Assembly: GCF_000472705.1 (NCBI RefSeq)
Contig: NZ_AXAE01000031.1
Location: forward strand, 1-64,000
DNA: 64,000 bases
DNA from: Mesorhizobium erdmanii USDA 3471
Lineage (GTDB): Bacteria > Pseudomonadota > Alphaproteobacteria > Rhizobiales > Rhizobiaceae
Direction of reading: 5' to 3'
Numbering within the stretch: position 1 is the first letter of the stretch; the number at the start of each line of letters is the position of its first letter. This document shows positions 7,460 to 15,562 of this stretch, in pieces. The notes below the pieces were generated by a model. That model did no database searches, was not told where the DNA came from, and saw only the letters and a program-made list of their open reading frames with translations. Position numbers and translations under genes: made by a program.

Positions 7460-7672
7460 TCAGCCGACCGACAGGTTGACGGCCTTGGGTCCCTTGCCGC
7501 GCTTGTCCGGCTCGGTGTCGAACGTTACTTTCTGCCCATCTTCGAGACCGGGAAGACCCGACGCCTGCACGGCCGAAATGTGGACGAAGACATCCTTCGC
7601 GCCATCGTCCGGCGTGATGAAGCCGAAGCCCTTGGCATGGTTGAAGAATTTCACGGTGCCGGTCTGCGGCAT
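7460..7672 (-). CDS. cold-shock domain protein, copy 1
   Basis: A 70-residue CspA-type OB-fold protein that binds single-stranded RNA/DNA. RNP1 KGFGFITPD and RNP2 VFVHISAV are both present. AAAGGAGC lies 5 nt before the ATG at 7672. It is a close paralogue of the protein at 7995-8207, sharing GTVKFFN, KGFGFITP and KGPKAVNL; a palindromic repeat and a terminator separate them, so they are likely separate units. Whether either is cold-induced cannot be read from sequence. Confidence 0.93.
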   Translation of the reverse strand: MPQTGTVKFFNHAKGFGFITPDDGAKDVFVHISAVQASGLPGLEDGQKVTFDTEPDKRGKGPKAVNLSVG

Positions 7673-7778
7673 GGGAAGCTCCTTTGATCCCACAGAGTCC
7701 AGTCTCGGGTCGGCAAATGCCCGAGAGGAAATTTGTCCTTTATTTTAGCGTCATCGGCAAGAGAAAGTTTTGCGGGCA

Positions 7779-7862
7779 CTTAAAGCGCGTTGCGCTTTAA
7801 GCCCTTGTTATGATGCGTGTCGTTGACCTGGAACCGGATCCACTTTTGGACGACATGCATTC
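7779..7862. repeat. AAAGCGC...GACATGCAT mosaic intergenic repeat, copy A
   Basis: Begins with the hairpin CTTAAAGCGC-GTT-GCGCTTTAAG and ends with TTTTGGACGACATGCAT. A diverged copy is at 30719-30802. The arrangement matches a palindromic repeat common between rhizobial genes. Confidence 0.7.
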
Positions 7863-7881
7863 ATGCCGCGCCGCGCACATG

Positions 7882-7909
7882 AAAAAGGCGCGACGAAAAT
7901 CGCCGCGCC
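7882..7909 (-). terminator. terminator of cold-shock gene copy 2
   Basis: On the minus strand GGCGCGGCG-ATTTT-CGTCGCGCC followed by TTTTTC, about 85 nt beyond the stop of the 7995-8207 gene. The other strand also has a short T-run. Confidence 0.8.
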
Positions 7910-7994
7910 CTTTTAAAAATCTGTCGGCGTGCCCGGAGACTGGGCAAGCTCGCAACCTCGTTCGCGCGCGTCAGGAACGCGGCGCGTCGACGGT

Positions 7995-8207
7995 TCAGGC
8001 CGCGCGGAGGTTGACCGCCTTCGGGCCCTTGCCCATGCGGTCCGGCTCGACGTCGAAGGTGACCTTCTGGCCATCGACGAGCGTACGCAGGCCCGATGCC
8101 TCGATCGCGGAAATATGGACGAACACGTCCTTGGCGCCGCCGTCGGGCGTGATGAAACCGAAGCCTTTGGTCGCGTTGAAGAATTTAACGGTGCCGGTCT
8201 GGGCCAT
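7995..8207 (-). CDS. cold-shock domain protein, copy 2
   Basis: A 70-residue CspA-type nucleic-acid-binding protein with KGFGFITPD and VFVHISAI. GAAGGAG precedes the ATG at 8207. Same length and orientation as copy 1, so an old tandem duplication is likely. A long gene-free upstream stretch (8208-8792) could hold an extended 5' leader of the kind known for some csp mRNAs, but no specific structure is proposed. Confidence 0.93.
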   Translation of the reverse strand: MAQTGTVKFFNATKGFGFITPDGGAKDVFVHISAIEASGLRTLVDGQKVTFDVEPDRMGKGPKAVNLRAA

Positions 8208-8792
8208 TGGGGAAACTCCTTCACCCGTTCAGTCTTTGGTGGTCCTGCCCGCCACCTGGCGTCGAGGGCAGTTCCCGGTGGTTGCTTCGGCAGTCATGCA
8301 TTGGCGCATGGTCAAACCCCCCGCCGAAAACGGGGCCGTCAGAGATTCACAGTATCGGGGAAAGGTCGTCCAAAACGTTCCGCTCTCCGGGTCGCAAATG
8401 CCCGAACACGGAATTTATCGCACGGAAACGTGAAGGTTGCAAGATAGCGCCGCGGGCGGCCACACGGGGCGCATCCCGACGCAAGAATCGACCGATCTGA
8501 GCGTCGACCGGCCGCAAATAGGCCTCGTTGCCTGGGGGGTCATCGGCCCACGGGGCAGGTCACGCATGGGCCAGAGGCGATGATTGCCCGCCGACCCGCC
8601 TGGCGTCGCGGCAGATCCATCTGTCATCTTCCCGCCGCTCCCGCGAACGGGGATTGCAATTGGCGGTGGAATGGCGAGGATCGCACCGCAGGGTGCTGAT
8701 CTAAGCTTTGTTTTTGATTGATTTCATTGTCCGCGACCACTGCACTCTCTTGAGCGAGATGCATGGCGAAAGACATCGAGGGAGAGATGACC
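8208..8792. other. gene-free stretch between divergent csp and Kazal genes
   Basis: 585 bp with no frame that looks coding on either strand. It must contain the promoters of both flanking genes. No clear repeat, terminator or operator was seen. Confidence 0.5.
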
Positions 8793-9215
8793 ATGAAATT
8801 TCTCGGGGCGGTCTTTTCACGGCAAATTTTTACAATCCTGTTCCTGTCGGCACTTCTGGCCGCCTGCACCGTTGTCGTCGATGACGGACCGGGGCCGCGC
8901 CCGCGTCCGCCGCGCCCTGAACCGCAATATTGCGCCAGGCAATACGAGCCGGTCTGCGCCCGGCGTGGCGGCGACCGCCAGACCTTCGCCAATGCCTGCC
9001 TTGCCGACCGTGCCGGCTACCGCATCGTGCGCGACGGCCCTTGCCGCGACAGTGGTGGCGGTGGCGGTGGCGGCGGCGGCGGGGAAGAGCAGACGTTCTG
9101 CACCCGCGAATACGCGCCCGTCTGCGCCCGCCGGCACGGTGAGGAGCGCACTTTCTCCAACGCCTGCGAAGCCCGCGCCGCGGATTATCGCATCGTTGGC
9201 GATGGGCCGTGCTGA
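8793..9215 (+). CDS. lipoprotein with two Kazal-type domains
   Basis: A 140-residue protein. A signal peptide ends in the lipobox-like LSALLAAC, so the mature protein is probably a lipoprotein. After a Pro/Arg-rich linker come two Kazal-like units with the same spacing (YCARQYEPVCARR...NACLA...DGPC and FCTREYAPVCARR...NACEA...DGPC), joined by a run of glycines. Each unit shows only four cysteines, fewer than classic six-cysteine Kazal inhibitors. Start 8793 has GGGAG 8 nt upstream; an ATG at 8787 is too close. The family inhibits serine proteases. The target is unknown. Confidence 0.8.
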   Translation: MKFLGAVFSRQIFTILFLSALLAACTVVVDDGPGPRPRPPRPEPQYCARQYEPVCARRGGDRQTFANACLADRAGYRIVRDGPCRDSGGGGGGGGGGEEQTFCTREYAPVCARRHGEERTFSNACEARAADYRIVGDGPC

Positions 9216-9222
9216 GAAGGCG

Positions 9223-9840
9223 TTACTTGGCCACGCCGGTATAGGCCCTGGCCTTCAGCAACCCAGCCAGATGGGCGGCGTTTGATGCGGCCATCTCGAT
9301 CATGCCGGCGACCTTTTCGGGGGGGCTCTGCAGGTCGACATAGTTGATGTCGCCCATGGCCTCACCGACCCAGTAGACGCCGCCATTGGCCGGGATGGTA
9401 AAGCCGACGTCGTTGAGCGCCTGGAAGCATTCGGCATGGCAATGGTGGGCGCCGTCCTCATTGCCGACGATCGCCACCAGCGCCACCTTGCCGGCGGCCG
9501 GCATGCGGCGCTTGTCGTCAGCCTCATCGAGGAAGGCATCCATGCGCTCCATGACGCGCTTGGCGACGCTGGAGGGCTGACCCATCCAGATCGGCAGGCC
9601 AAGGATGAAGATATCGGCGGCAACGATCTTTTCGCGCAGCTTTGGCCAGTGGTCGCCCTTGCCCATGTCGGAGAGCACACCGGGCTTGATGTCATGATCG
9701 AGTGCGCGCACGACCTCGCCCTTCACGCCATGCGGTTTGAGCGCCGAGAGCAGATCGGCGATGATCTTGTCCGTGGAGGATTTTTCCTTGTCACCGGAGG
9801 CTTTCAGGGAACAGTTGATGGCAAAGGCGGTGAGGGGCAT
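9223..9840 (-). CDS. flavodoxin-like NAD(P)H-dependent oxidoreductase
   Basis: A 205-residue flavodoxin-fold protein. The N-terminal INCSLKASGDKEKSST is the FMN-phosphate loop region, ILGLPIWMGQPSSVAKRVME is the second flavin-contacting block, and VGNEDGAHHCHAE follows. The class reduces quinones, azo or nitro compounds with FMN. AGGAG lies 7 nt before the ATG. It converges on the Kazal gene with only 7 bp between the stops. Substrate not assignable. Confidence 0.85.
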   Translation of the reverse strand: MPLTAFAINCSLKASGDKEKSSTDKIIADLLSALKPHGVKGEVVRALDHDIKPGVLSDMGKGDHWPKLREKIVAADIFILGLPIWMGQPSSVAKRVMERMDAFLDEADDKRRMPAAGKVALVAIVGNEDGAHHCHAECFQALNDVGFTIPANGGVYWVGEAMGDINYVDLQSPPEKVAGMIEMAASNAAHLAGLLKARAYTGVAK

Positions 9841-10084
9841 GGGTCGACTCCTGCATTTGGCTGTGCGGGCTCAACGTCGCGAGATGCTTCTGGTTGCGCA
9901 CTTCCCGGGCGGCCTTGACCGTTCGCCTCCGGTCCACACTCTTGAATCTCTCCTCGCCATGGCTTAGGTCCCGCAGGCGCACAAACACGGCAGGTGTCCC
10001 ATCAACAGAGATCAGAGAAGAGCAGCGGGTGCTGGAGCCAGGTCTGGCGCGGGGGGACAGCCGCCGCTGGGCCTCGACCAGTAT

Positions 10085-11719
10085 GTGCAGCAGGCACTGC
10101 AGCTGCACCAGGCCGGACGCCGGCAAGAGGCAGAGGCGATCTACCGGCAAGTCCTGGCGCGCCAGCCCAAACACGCGGCGGCTGCCCATTTCCTGGGGCT
10201 GCTGCTGCATCAGACCGGACGCAGCGAAGAAGGGCTGGACCTCCTCGAGCAGTCGGTGAGCCTGCAGCCGTCGAACGCCGATTTCCTCAACAATTTCGGC
10301 ACGGTGATGCGCGACCTCGGCCGTGTCGCGGCGGCAATCGACTTCTTCCGTGGCGCGGTGGATCTGCGGCCGGAGCAACTCGCCGCGCGCGACAATCTTG
10401 GCTCGTCGTTGAAGCAACTCGGCCAGTTCGAGGAGGCCGAAGAGATCTATCGCGGCACGGTCGCGCGCAATCCCTTTCACGTGCGCGCCCGCACCGGGCT
10501 TGCCGAGACCCTGCAGGAAGCCGGACGGCTGGACGAGGCGCTGGCGGTTTTTCGCGAGGCGCTGGGCATTCGGCCGAAGGATGCCGACCTGTTGCACGGG
10601 CTCGGCGTCGGGCTGATGGAAAAGGGCAAGCTCGACGAGGCAGCCGATCTGTTCCGGCAGGCGCTGGCGATCAATCCCGGCATGGCCACGGCCTGGCTGA
10701 TGCTGACACAGGTTAAGCGCCAGAAGGAGCGCGACACGGAATTGGCCGGCATGGAAGCCCAGCATGCCAAGGCGCCGCAGGACAGCCTGGCCCGCATGCA
10801 GCTGTCCTTCGGCCTCGGCAAGGCCAATGACGATTTGAAGGATTACAACAGGGCTTTCGACTATTTCGCCGAAGGCAACGCCATCCGCCGCAAGTGGATC
10901 AACTATGATCCCGTCCGGACACGCGCGGAATTCGAGGCGATGAAGACGGTGTTCGATGCCGGCTTTTTCGAAAGGCACCGGCCTAGCCCGATCACCGATG
11001 ACGCTCCGATCTTCGTCGTCGGCATGCCGCGTTCGGGCACGACTCTGGTCGAGCAGATCATCGCCAGCCATCCCAAGGTCTATGGCGCCGGCGAGCTCAG
11101 CATCCTGAAGAAGGTAGTCGGCAAGCAGTTTCCGGCCAACATGCCTGGCGGCTTTCCCTGGGGCGTATCGGATACGGACGATGGGGATTTTGCCGAGGCA
11201 GGCCAGGCCTATCTCGACATGCTGCATGCCCGCTATCCGCATATCAGCCACGTCACCGACAAGATGCCGGGCAACTTCCTGCTTGTCGGCTTCATCCACA
11301 TGATGATGCCCAAGGCAAAGATCATCCACTGCGCCCGCGACGCGGCGGCAACCTGCCTGTCGATCTACAAGGTGCATTTCCGCGGCGACAGCCACCGCTA
11401 TGGCTATGATCTCGGCGAACTCGCAGACTTCCACAATCTCTACACCGACATCATGGCGCATTGGCACAAGGTGCTGCCCGGCGTCGTGCACGACGTGCGC
11501 TACGAGGATTTCGTCGCCGATCAGGAAGGCCAGAGCCGGGCGCTCATCGATTATCTAGGCCTGCCGTGGGACGATGCCGTGCTGTCCTTCCACCAGACCG
11601 ACCGGCCGGTGCGCACGGCGTCCGCCGCGCAGGTGCGCCAGCCGATGTATCAAGGCTCGGTCGATTTGTGGAAGCGCTATGGAGACCGGTTGAAGCCGCT
11701 GCTGGATAGGCTGGATTAG
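10085..11719 (+). CDS. TPR-containing sulfotransferase
   Basis: A 544-residue fusion. Residues 1 to about 215 are tandem tetratricopeptide repeats (for example GLLLHQTGRSEEGLDLLEQ, NLGSSLKQLGQFEEAEEIYR). The C-terminal half is a sulfotransferase with the PAPS 5'-phosphosulfate loop VVGMPRSGTTLVEQ near residues 312-325. TPR-sulfotransferase fusions are common in alphaproteobacteria; acceptors are mostly unknown (proteins or glycans). The GTG at 10085 is the first usable start in frame but has no Shine-Dalgarno, so the exact N-terminus is uncertain. No signal peptide, so probably cytosolic. It stands alone. Confidence 0.85.
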   Translation: MQQALQLHQAGRRQEAEAIYRQVLARQPKHAAAAHFLGLLLHQTGRSEEGLDLLEQSVSLQPSNADFLNNFGTVMRDLGRVAAAIDFFRGAVDLRPEQLAARDNLGSSLKQLGQFEEAEEIYRGTVARNPFHVRARTGLAETLQEAGRLDEALAVFREALGIRPKDADLLHGLGVGLMEKGKLDEAADLFRQALAINPGMATAWLMLTQVKRQKERDTELAGMEAQHAKAPQDSLARMQLSFGLGKANDDLKDYNRAFDYFAEGNAIRRKWINYDPVRTRAEFEAMKTVFDAGFFERHRPSPITDDAPIFVVGMPRSGTTLVEQIIASHPKVYGAGELSILKKVVGKQFPANMPGGFPWGVSDTDDGDFAEAGQAYLDMLHARYPHISHVTDKMPGNFLLVGFIHMMMPKAKIIHCARDAAATCLSIYKVHFRGDSHRYGYDLGELADFHNLYTDIMAHWHKVLPGVVHDVRYEDFVADQEGQSRALIDYLGLPWDDAVLSFHQTDRPVRTASAAQVRQPMYQGSVDLWKRYGDRLKPLLDRLD

Positions 11720-11750
11720 CATAGAGGTCGCGGATAGCCGAGGCCTCTCA

Positions 11751-11941
11751 GCTTCGTCATCCTAGGGCGGAGCAGTCGCGCAGCGACGTCGCGGAGACCC
11801 TAGGATCCATGCCGTGACCTTGATCGAAGGATGCAGCGGAGCAGAATTCGTCACCGTTATCAACACTTTAAAGTCGCGGCATGGATCCTATGGTCTGCGC
11901 CGCGTCGCTTCGCTCCTTGCTTCGCCATGGGATGACGAAGC
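11751..11941. repeat. composite inverted-repeat element (MITE-like), copy 1
   Basis: About 190 bp bounded by GCTTCGTCATCC and its inverse GGATGACGAAGC. Each side continues as a GC-rich hairpin unit ending in TAGGATCCAT or CATGGATCCT, with a central unique part containing GCAGAATTC. The same architecture is at 41165-41347. It occupies the space between two genes and has no coding capacity. Confidence 0.75.
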
Positions 11942-11955
11942 GATGGACCAGCGGT

Positions 11956-12309
11956 TCAAAGTTCGATGAAGGGCTGGAAGCCGCCGAAGATCATGCGCTT
12001 CATATCGAAGGGCATGGGTCCCCAATCGGGTGTCAGTCTCGGGTCGGCCAACACCTTGGCCATCACCGCGTCGCGGCTTTGTCTGGATTCGTAGACCGCC
12101 CAGGCGAAGACGACGGTCTCGTCGTCCTTGGCCTGAACGGCGCGCGGGAACGAGGTCAGCTCGCCATAAGGCACGTCGTCGCCGATACATTCGACATAGG
12201 CGAGCGCACCGTGTTCCTTCCAGATGGGACCTGCGAGGTTGGCGAGCTTTTTGTAGTCATCGAGTTTGGCCTTGGGCACGGCCAGCACGAAACCATCGAC
12301 ATAGGACAT
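11956..12309 (-). CDS. DUF1428 family protein
   Basis: A 117-residue protein beginning MSYVDGFVLAVPKAKLDDY, with a central GELTSFPRAVQAKDDE and an ending DMKRMIFGGFQP, all typical of the DUF1428 family (dimeric alpha/beta-barrel fold). AAGGAGA lies before the ATG at 12309. It follows a VOC protein on the same strand but a terminator-like hairpin separates them. Biochemical role unknown. Confidence 0.88.
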   Translation of the reverse strand: MSYVDGFVLAVPKAKLDDYKKLANLAGPIWKEHGALAYVECIGDDVPYGELTSFPRAVQAKDDETVVFAWAVYESRQSRDAVMAKVLADPRLTPDWGPMPFDMKRMIFGGFQPFIEL

Positions 12310-12327
12310 GGTGGTTCTCCTTCTGAT

Positions 12328-12367
12328 GAGAAAGAAGCGCCGGGTCGGCGGGGATACGACCCGGCGC
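12328..12367 (-). terminator. terminator-like hairpin after the VOC gene
   Basis: Perfect 10-bp arms GCGCCGGGTC and GACCCGGCGC around 11 nt, followed on the minus strand by TTCTTTCTC. It sits between the VOC stop (12420) and the DUF1428 start (12309). Confidence 0.6.
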
Positions 12368-12419
12368 GGTGAGCGCGTCAGCCCTGCCATTGGCCGGCGA
12401 CGGCCGCTCGCCAGGAAAT

Positions 12420-12842
12420 CTACTTGACCGGCGCGTTCATCGCCCAGGCGACACCGAACGGATCGTTCAGCTGGCCCCAGCGGTCGCCCCAGAACATCAC
12501 CTGCAACGGTGTGGCTACTTCGCAGCCGGCATCGACGGCGCGCTGCCACCAGCTGTCGATCTCGCCATCGTCGAGATGGAGCTGCAGCGTATAGCCTTGC
12601 GCCGCCTTGTGCGGATGGCCATGCTCGGGGTAGGCGTCGCCCAGCATCAGCGTCGAGCCGTTGACGTGGAGATGGATGTGCATGGTGCGGCCTTTTTCGT
12701 CGGCCGGATAGGCAAACACCTGCTTGGCGCCGAAGGCCTTCTTGTAGAATTCGGCAGCCTTGAAGGCGCCATCGACCTGAAGATAGGGGGTCAATCCGCC
12801 AAGCACTTCTGCCCTTGGCTGAACGGGGGTCTGGTCAGTCAT
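12420..12842 (-). CDS. VOC-family protein (PhnB-like glyoxalase fold)
   Basis: A 140-residue vicinal-oxygen-chelate protein: GLTPYLQVDGAFKAAEFYKK at the start, HIHLHVNGSTLMLGD in the middle, and QVMFWGDRWGQLNDPFG near the end, the signature of the PhnB/YdcJ-like branch. GAGGAGC precedes the ATG at 12842. Members range from isomerases to resistance proteins, so no substrate is proposed. Cytosolic. Confidence 0.87.
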   Translation of the reverse strand: MTDQTPVQPRAEVLGGLTPYLQVDGAFKAAEFYKKAFGAKQVFAYPADEKGRTMHIHLHVNGSTLMLGDAYPEHGHPHKAAQGYTLQLHLDDGEIDSWWQRAVDAGCEVATPLQVMFWGDRWGQLNDPFGVAWAMNAPVK

Positions 12843-12996
12843 GTCATGCTCCTCTTTGCGTTTGCTGGCCTTGCGAACCAAAGGACGCACGAGGTGACGG
12901 CAATCCTACATCGCCGGGACTTTTTTCAAAGACGGGCCGGACAGGCCGGGCGACCGGCGGTTTTGCGCGACAATCGCATGGACCGGCTGGTCGCGA

Positions 12997-13179
12997 TCAT
13001 ATGACCTTGGCCGTGAAGGTGGTTGCACGACGGCGGTCTTGCGCGTCGAAGATTTCCGGAAAGCCGATGTCCTTGCGTAGCTCGGCGGGCAGGGAAAGCA
13101 GGATGCGCTCGCTGCGATGGCGGGCACGTGCCGCCGCATACCGGGTTGCGATGCGACCGATGGATGAAAGGACGGACAT
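12997..13179 (-). CDS. DUF1127 small basic protein
   Basis: A 60-residue Arg-rich protein with the DUF1127 pattern: an N-terminal helix (MSVLSSIGRIATRYAAARAR) followed by LLSLPAELRKDIGFPE. GGGAGAA lies 7 nt before the ATG at 13179. In related bacteria small DUF1127 proteins influence phosphate and carbon metabolism and RNA turnover, but the role here is not known. The unit stands alone. Confidence 0.85.
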   Translation of the reverse strand: MSVLSSIGRIATRYAAARARHRSERILLSLPAELRKDIGFPEIFDAQDRRRATTFTAKVI

Positions 13180-13272
13180 AACAAGTTCTCCCTGGGTTGG
13201 TGCCGGCATCATCATGTCGGCATCCCAAGGACGCGGCCGGTTCAGGCGATCCGACAGACCGTCGAAATTATT

Positions 13273-13659
13273 TCAGATGACCGCGGCGGCGAGCGCCGTG
13301 TCATAATACTCCACCATCTCGGTGATCTTGCCGTCGCGAACCGTCCAGAAATCGGCGGTGCGCATGACAAGCTCCTGGCCGGTGGTTCTGCGCGTCAGAT
13401 GGATTTCGACCTGCGCCGCGATCTTGTCGCCGCCGTCGACCAAGTCCACCGGAACGAAGCTGCGGTATTCGAAATCACGGTCAAGCGCCACGAGGCGGGC
13501 CAGGAACTCTTCCTTGCCGTTGCCGGCTGCTATGAACGGTGCCTGCGGTTCTGCGACCCAGCGAAAGACAACATCGTCGGAGCAGTGCGCCAACGCGCCC
13601 GCGATGTCACGTTTTGCATAGGCCTCATAAAGGTTCTTGACGAGATCCACCCCGCGCAT
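13273..13659 (-). CDS. SnoaL-like / NTF2-fold protein
   Basis: A 128-residue cone-shaped alpha+beta fold protein: LVKNLYEAYAKRDIAGALAH at the start, DDVVFRWVAEPQ in the first strand and DFWTVRDGKITEMVEYYDT at the end, typical of SnoaL-like ketosteroid-isomerase relatives. The start at 13659 has GGGAGGAAA upstream. An upstream in-frame ATG at 13791 adds a low-quality extension. Members bind or isomerise small hydrophobic molecules. No substrate is assigned. Confidence 0.85.
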   Translation of the reverse strand: MRGVDLVKNLYEAYAKRDIAGALAHCSDDVVFRWVAEPQAPFIAAGNGKEEFLARLVALDRDFEYRSFVPVDLVDGGDKIAAQVEIHLTRRTTGQELVMRTADFWTVRDGKITEMVEYYDTALAAAVI

Positions 13660-13794
13660 GACCGGTTTCCTCCCTCGGTTCGCGACCCTGAGAATGCGCC
13701 TTTTTGGGCGGAGGGGGAAGTATGGTTCATTGCCAGTACTTTTACCGGGGCCGGCAGTACTTTTTGATGCCGGCCCGACCGATGTAATCATTAC

Positions 13795-15321
13795 TTAATC
13801 ATGGGTCTCGGTCACCGAACGGAAGAATTGTTCGGGATCCTCGACTTCAGTCAGCCGCCGCTTCTCGATCAGCCAGAAGCGGTTGCCGACGGCGCGGATG
13901 AAGGAGCGGTCGTGCGAGGCGAGCACCGAGCTTGCCTGGTGCTTGAGCAACTCCTCCTCCAGCGCTTCCTGGCCGTCTATGTCGAGATGGTTGGTCGGCT
14001 CATCGAGCAGATAGAAGTTGGGATTGGCGAGCCTCAGTGCGAGCATCATCAACCGCGCTTTCTGGCCGCCCGACAGCGCGCCGATCTTCTTCTCCTGCAT
14101 TTCGATGACCACGCCGGCGCCGGCAAGCAGCGAGCGAGCGCGCTGTTCGCCGACATCGTAGTGGCGCGACACCATCGCCAGCGGCGTGTCGTCGCCGCTG
14201 ATGCCGGACAGCGCCTGGTCGCTGTAGCCGAGCACCGTCGACGGCGTCACCTTCACGTTCGGCACCGTATCCGGCTCGAGGATGGCGTTGCGGATCAGGC
14301 TGACGAAGCGCGACTTGCCGACGCCGTTGCGGCCGAGCAGGACGATGCGATCACCCTGGCAGATGTGGCGCTTGCCGGTCCTGAACAGCAGCGTGCCGTC
14401 GGGCGTTTCCACCGCCGCATCCTCGAGCGTGATCAGCACCTTGGCATGGGTGCCGCGGTTGGCCAGCCGGATCGCTCCGGCCGAGCGCTCGCGATGCGCT
14501 GCTACCGCCGCATCTTCGAGCTTCTCCGCCCGTTCCTTGAGCTGCTTGGTCTTCACCGTCAAAAGGTCGCTGCCGGAATTGATGCCGATGTTGTTGAGCT
14601 TGGCGGCCTGCTTGCGCAGCTGCTGGGCGACCTTCATGTCGCGCTCGAACTTGCGCGCCGTCGAGGCATCGAACTCGTCGAGCGCCTTCCTGGCACGGGA
14701 GTAGGGCAGTGCGAACACCGGCGATTGTTCCGGGCGCAGGAACAGCGTCCGGTTGGTGGTGGCGTCGAGGAAGGCGCGGTCATGGCTGGCAATGACGACG
14801 GGCACCTCGCGCGGCAGCGCGTTCAGCCAGCTTTCCAACTGGCTGATGCGGGCAAGGTCGAGATGGTTGGTCGGTTCGTCGAGCAGCAGAACGTCGGGAT
14901 CGGTGACCCAGACGCGGGCGATCAGCGCCAGCCTCTGCCAGCCGCCGCTCAGCGCCTGCATTTTCCGCTCGCGCATCGCCTCCGGCACGTCGAGCGAATC
15001 CAGCACCACGTCGACGCGCCACATCTCGCTGTCGGCCTGCTCGGTGGGCAAGGCATCGGCCACTACTTGATGGAAGCTGCGGCCGAGCAAAGCAGGGGCA
15101 ACGGATTGTTCGACATGGCCGACGCGCAGGCCGCGCGTGCGGGTGATGTCGCCTGATGTCGGCTCCATCCCGCCGGTCAGGCATTTGAGCAAGGTCGTCT
15201 TGCCGCGGCCGTTGGCGGCAACGATGCCAAGGCGGTCGCCGCTTCCGATGGTAAGATCGAGGTTGGAGAACAGCGGCGCACTCATGGTGACGCCGAGGGA
15301 TTTGAGGCTGAGAAGGGCCAT
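13795..15321 (-). CDS. ABC-F family ATPase
   Basis: A 508-residue protein with two ABC ATPase domains and no membrane segments. First domain: GRGKTTLL (Walker A), ALSGGWQRLALIARVW (signature), LLLDEPTNHLDLA. A charged linker around residues 220-290 (RDMKVAQQLRKQAAKL) follows. Second domain: GRNGVGKSRFV, ALSGGQKARLMML, LLDEPTNHLDID. ABC-F proteins act on the ribosome, either as translation factors or to protect against antibiotics. The ATG at 15321 has only a weak AGAGAAA upstream. The DNA upstream can form hairpins. Confidence 0.92.
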   Translation of the reverse strand: MALLSLKSLGVTMSAPLFSNLDLTIGSGDRLGIVAANGRGKTTLLKCLTGGMEPTSGDITRTRGLRVGHVEQSVAPALLGRSFHQVVADALPTEQADSEMWRVDVVLDSLDVPEAMRERKMQALSGGWQRLALIARVWVTDPDVLLLDEPTNHLDLARISQLESWLNALPREVPVVIASHDRAFLDATTNRTLFLRPEQSPVFALPYSRARKALDEFDASTARKFERDMKVAQQLRKQAAKLNNIGINSGSDLLTVKTKQLKERAEKLEDAAVAAHRERSAGAIRLANRGTHAKVLITLEDAAVETPDGTLLFRTGKRHICQGDRIVLLGRNGVGKSRFVSLIRNAILEPDTVPNVKVTPSTVLGYSDQALSGISGDDTPLAMVSRHYDVGEQRARSLLAGAGVVIEMQEKKIGALSGGQKARLMMLALRLANPNFYLLDEPTNHLDIDGQEALEEELLKHQASSVLASHDRSFIRAVGNRFWLIEKRRLTEVEDPEQFFRSVTETHD

Positions 15322-15429
15322 TTTTGATTTCTCTGGTCTTGCCGGGAACCGGCTCAATGCACTTTGACGGTGCGCGCCATCAGAACAGGCGTTGCGCACC
15401 ACGAAGGGCAGACCAAAAAATCGAAGCGG

Positions 15430-15500
15430 GAAAAACCCGGACCGTCCTGGTCAGCCCTGCAAGCTCACCTGCAGGGCAGAAATCGGGCCACGCTGACGGT
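15430..15500 (-). promoter_or_regulatory. possible structured leader of the ABC-F gene
   Basis: On the minus strand GCCCTGCA...TGCAGGGC forms an 8-bp hairpin at 15456-15479, and further downstream GTGCGC...GCGCAC forms another near 15373-15402, within the region preceding the ATG at 15321. Such leaders are known to attenuate some antibiotic-resistance ABC-F genes. No attenuator peptide or T-run proves it here. Confidence 0.3.
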
Positions 15501-15562
15501 GGTGACGAAAAAACGCAAACACGTGAGCCCTCCTTTCAAGACGTTCGAGTGTTGGGAACTGG

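Noticed and set aside
9894..10259. Plus-strand frame overlapping the start of the TPR-sulfotransferase.
   Set aside because: Different frame, Arg/Ser/Leu-rich; the TPR pattern is in the 10085 frame.
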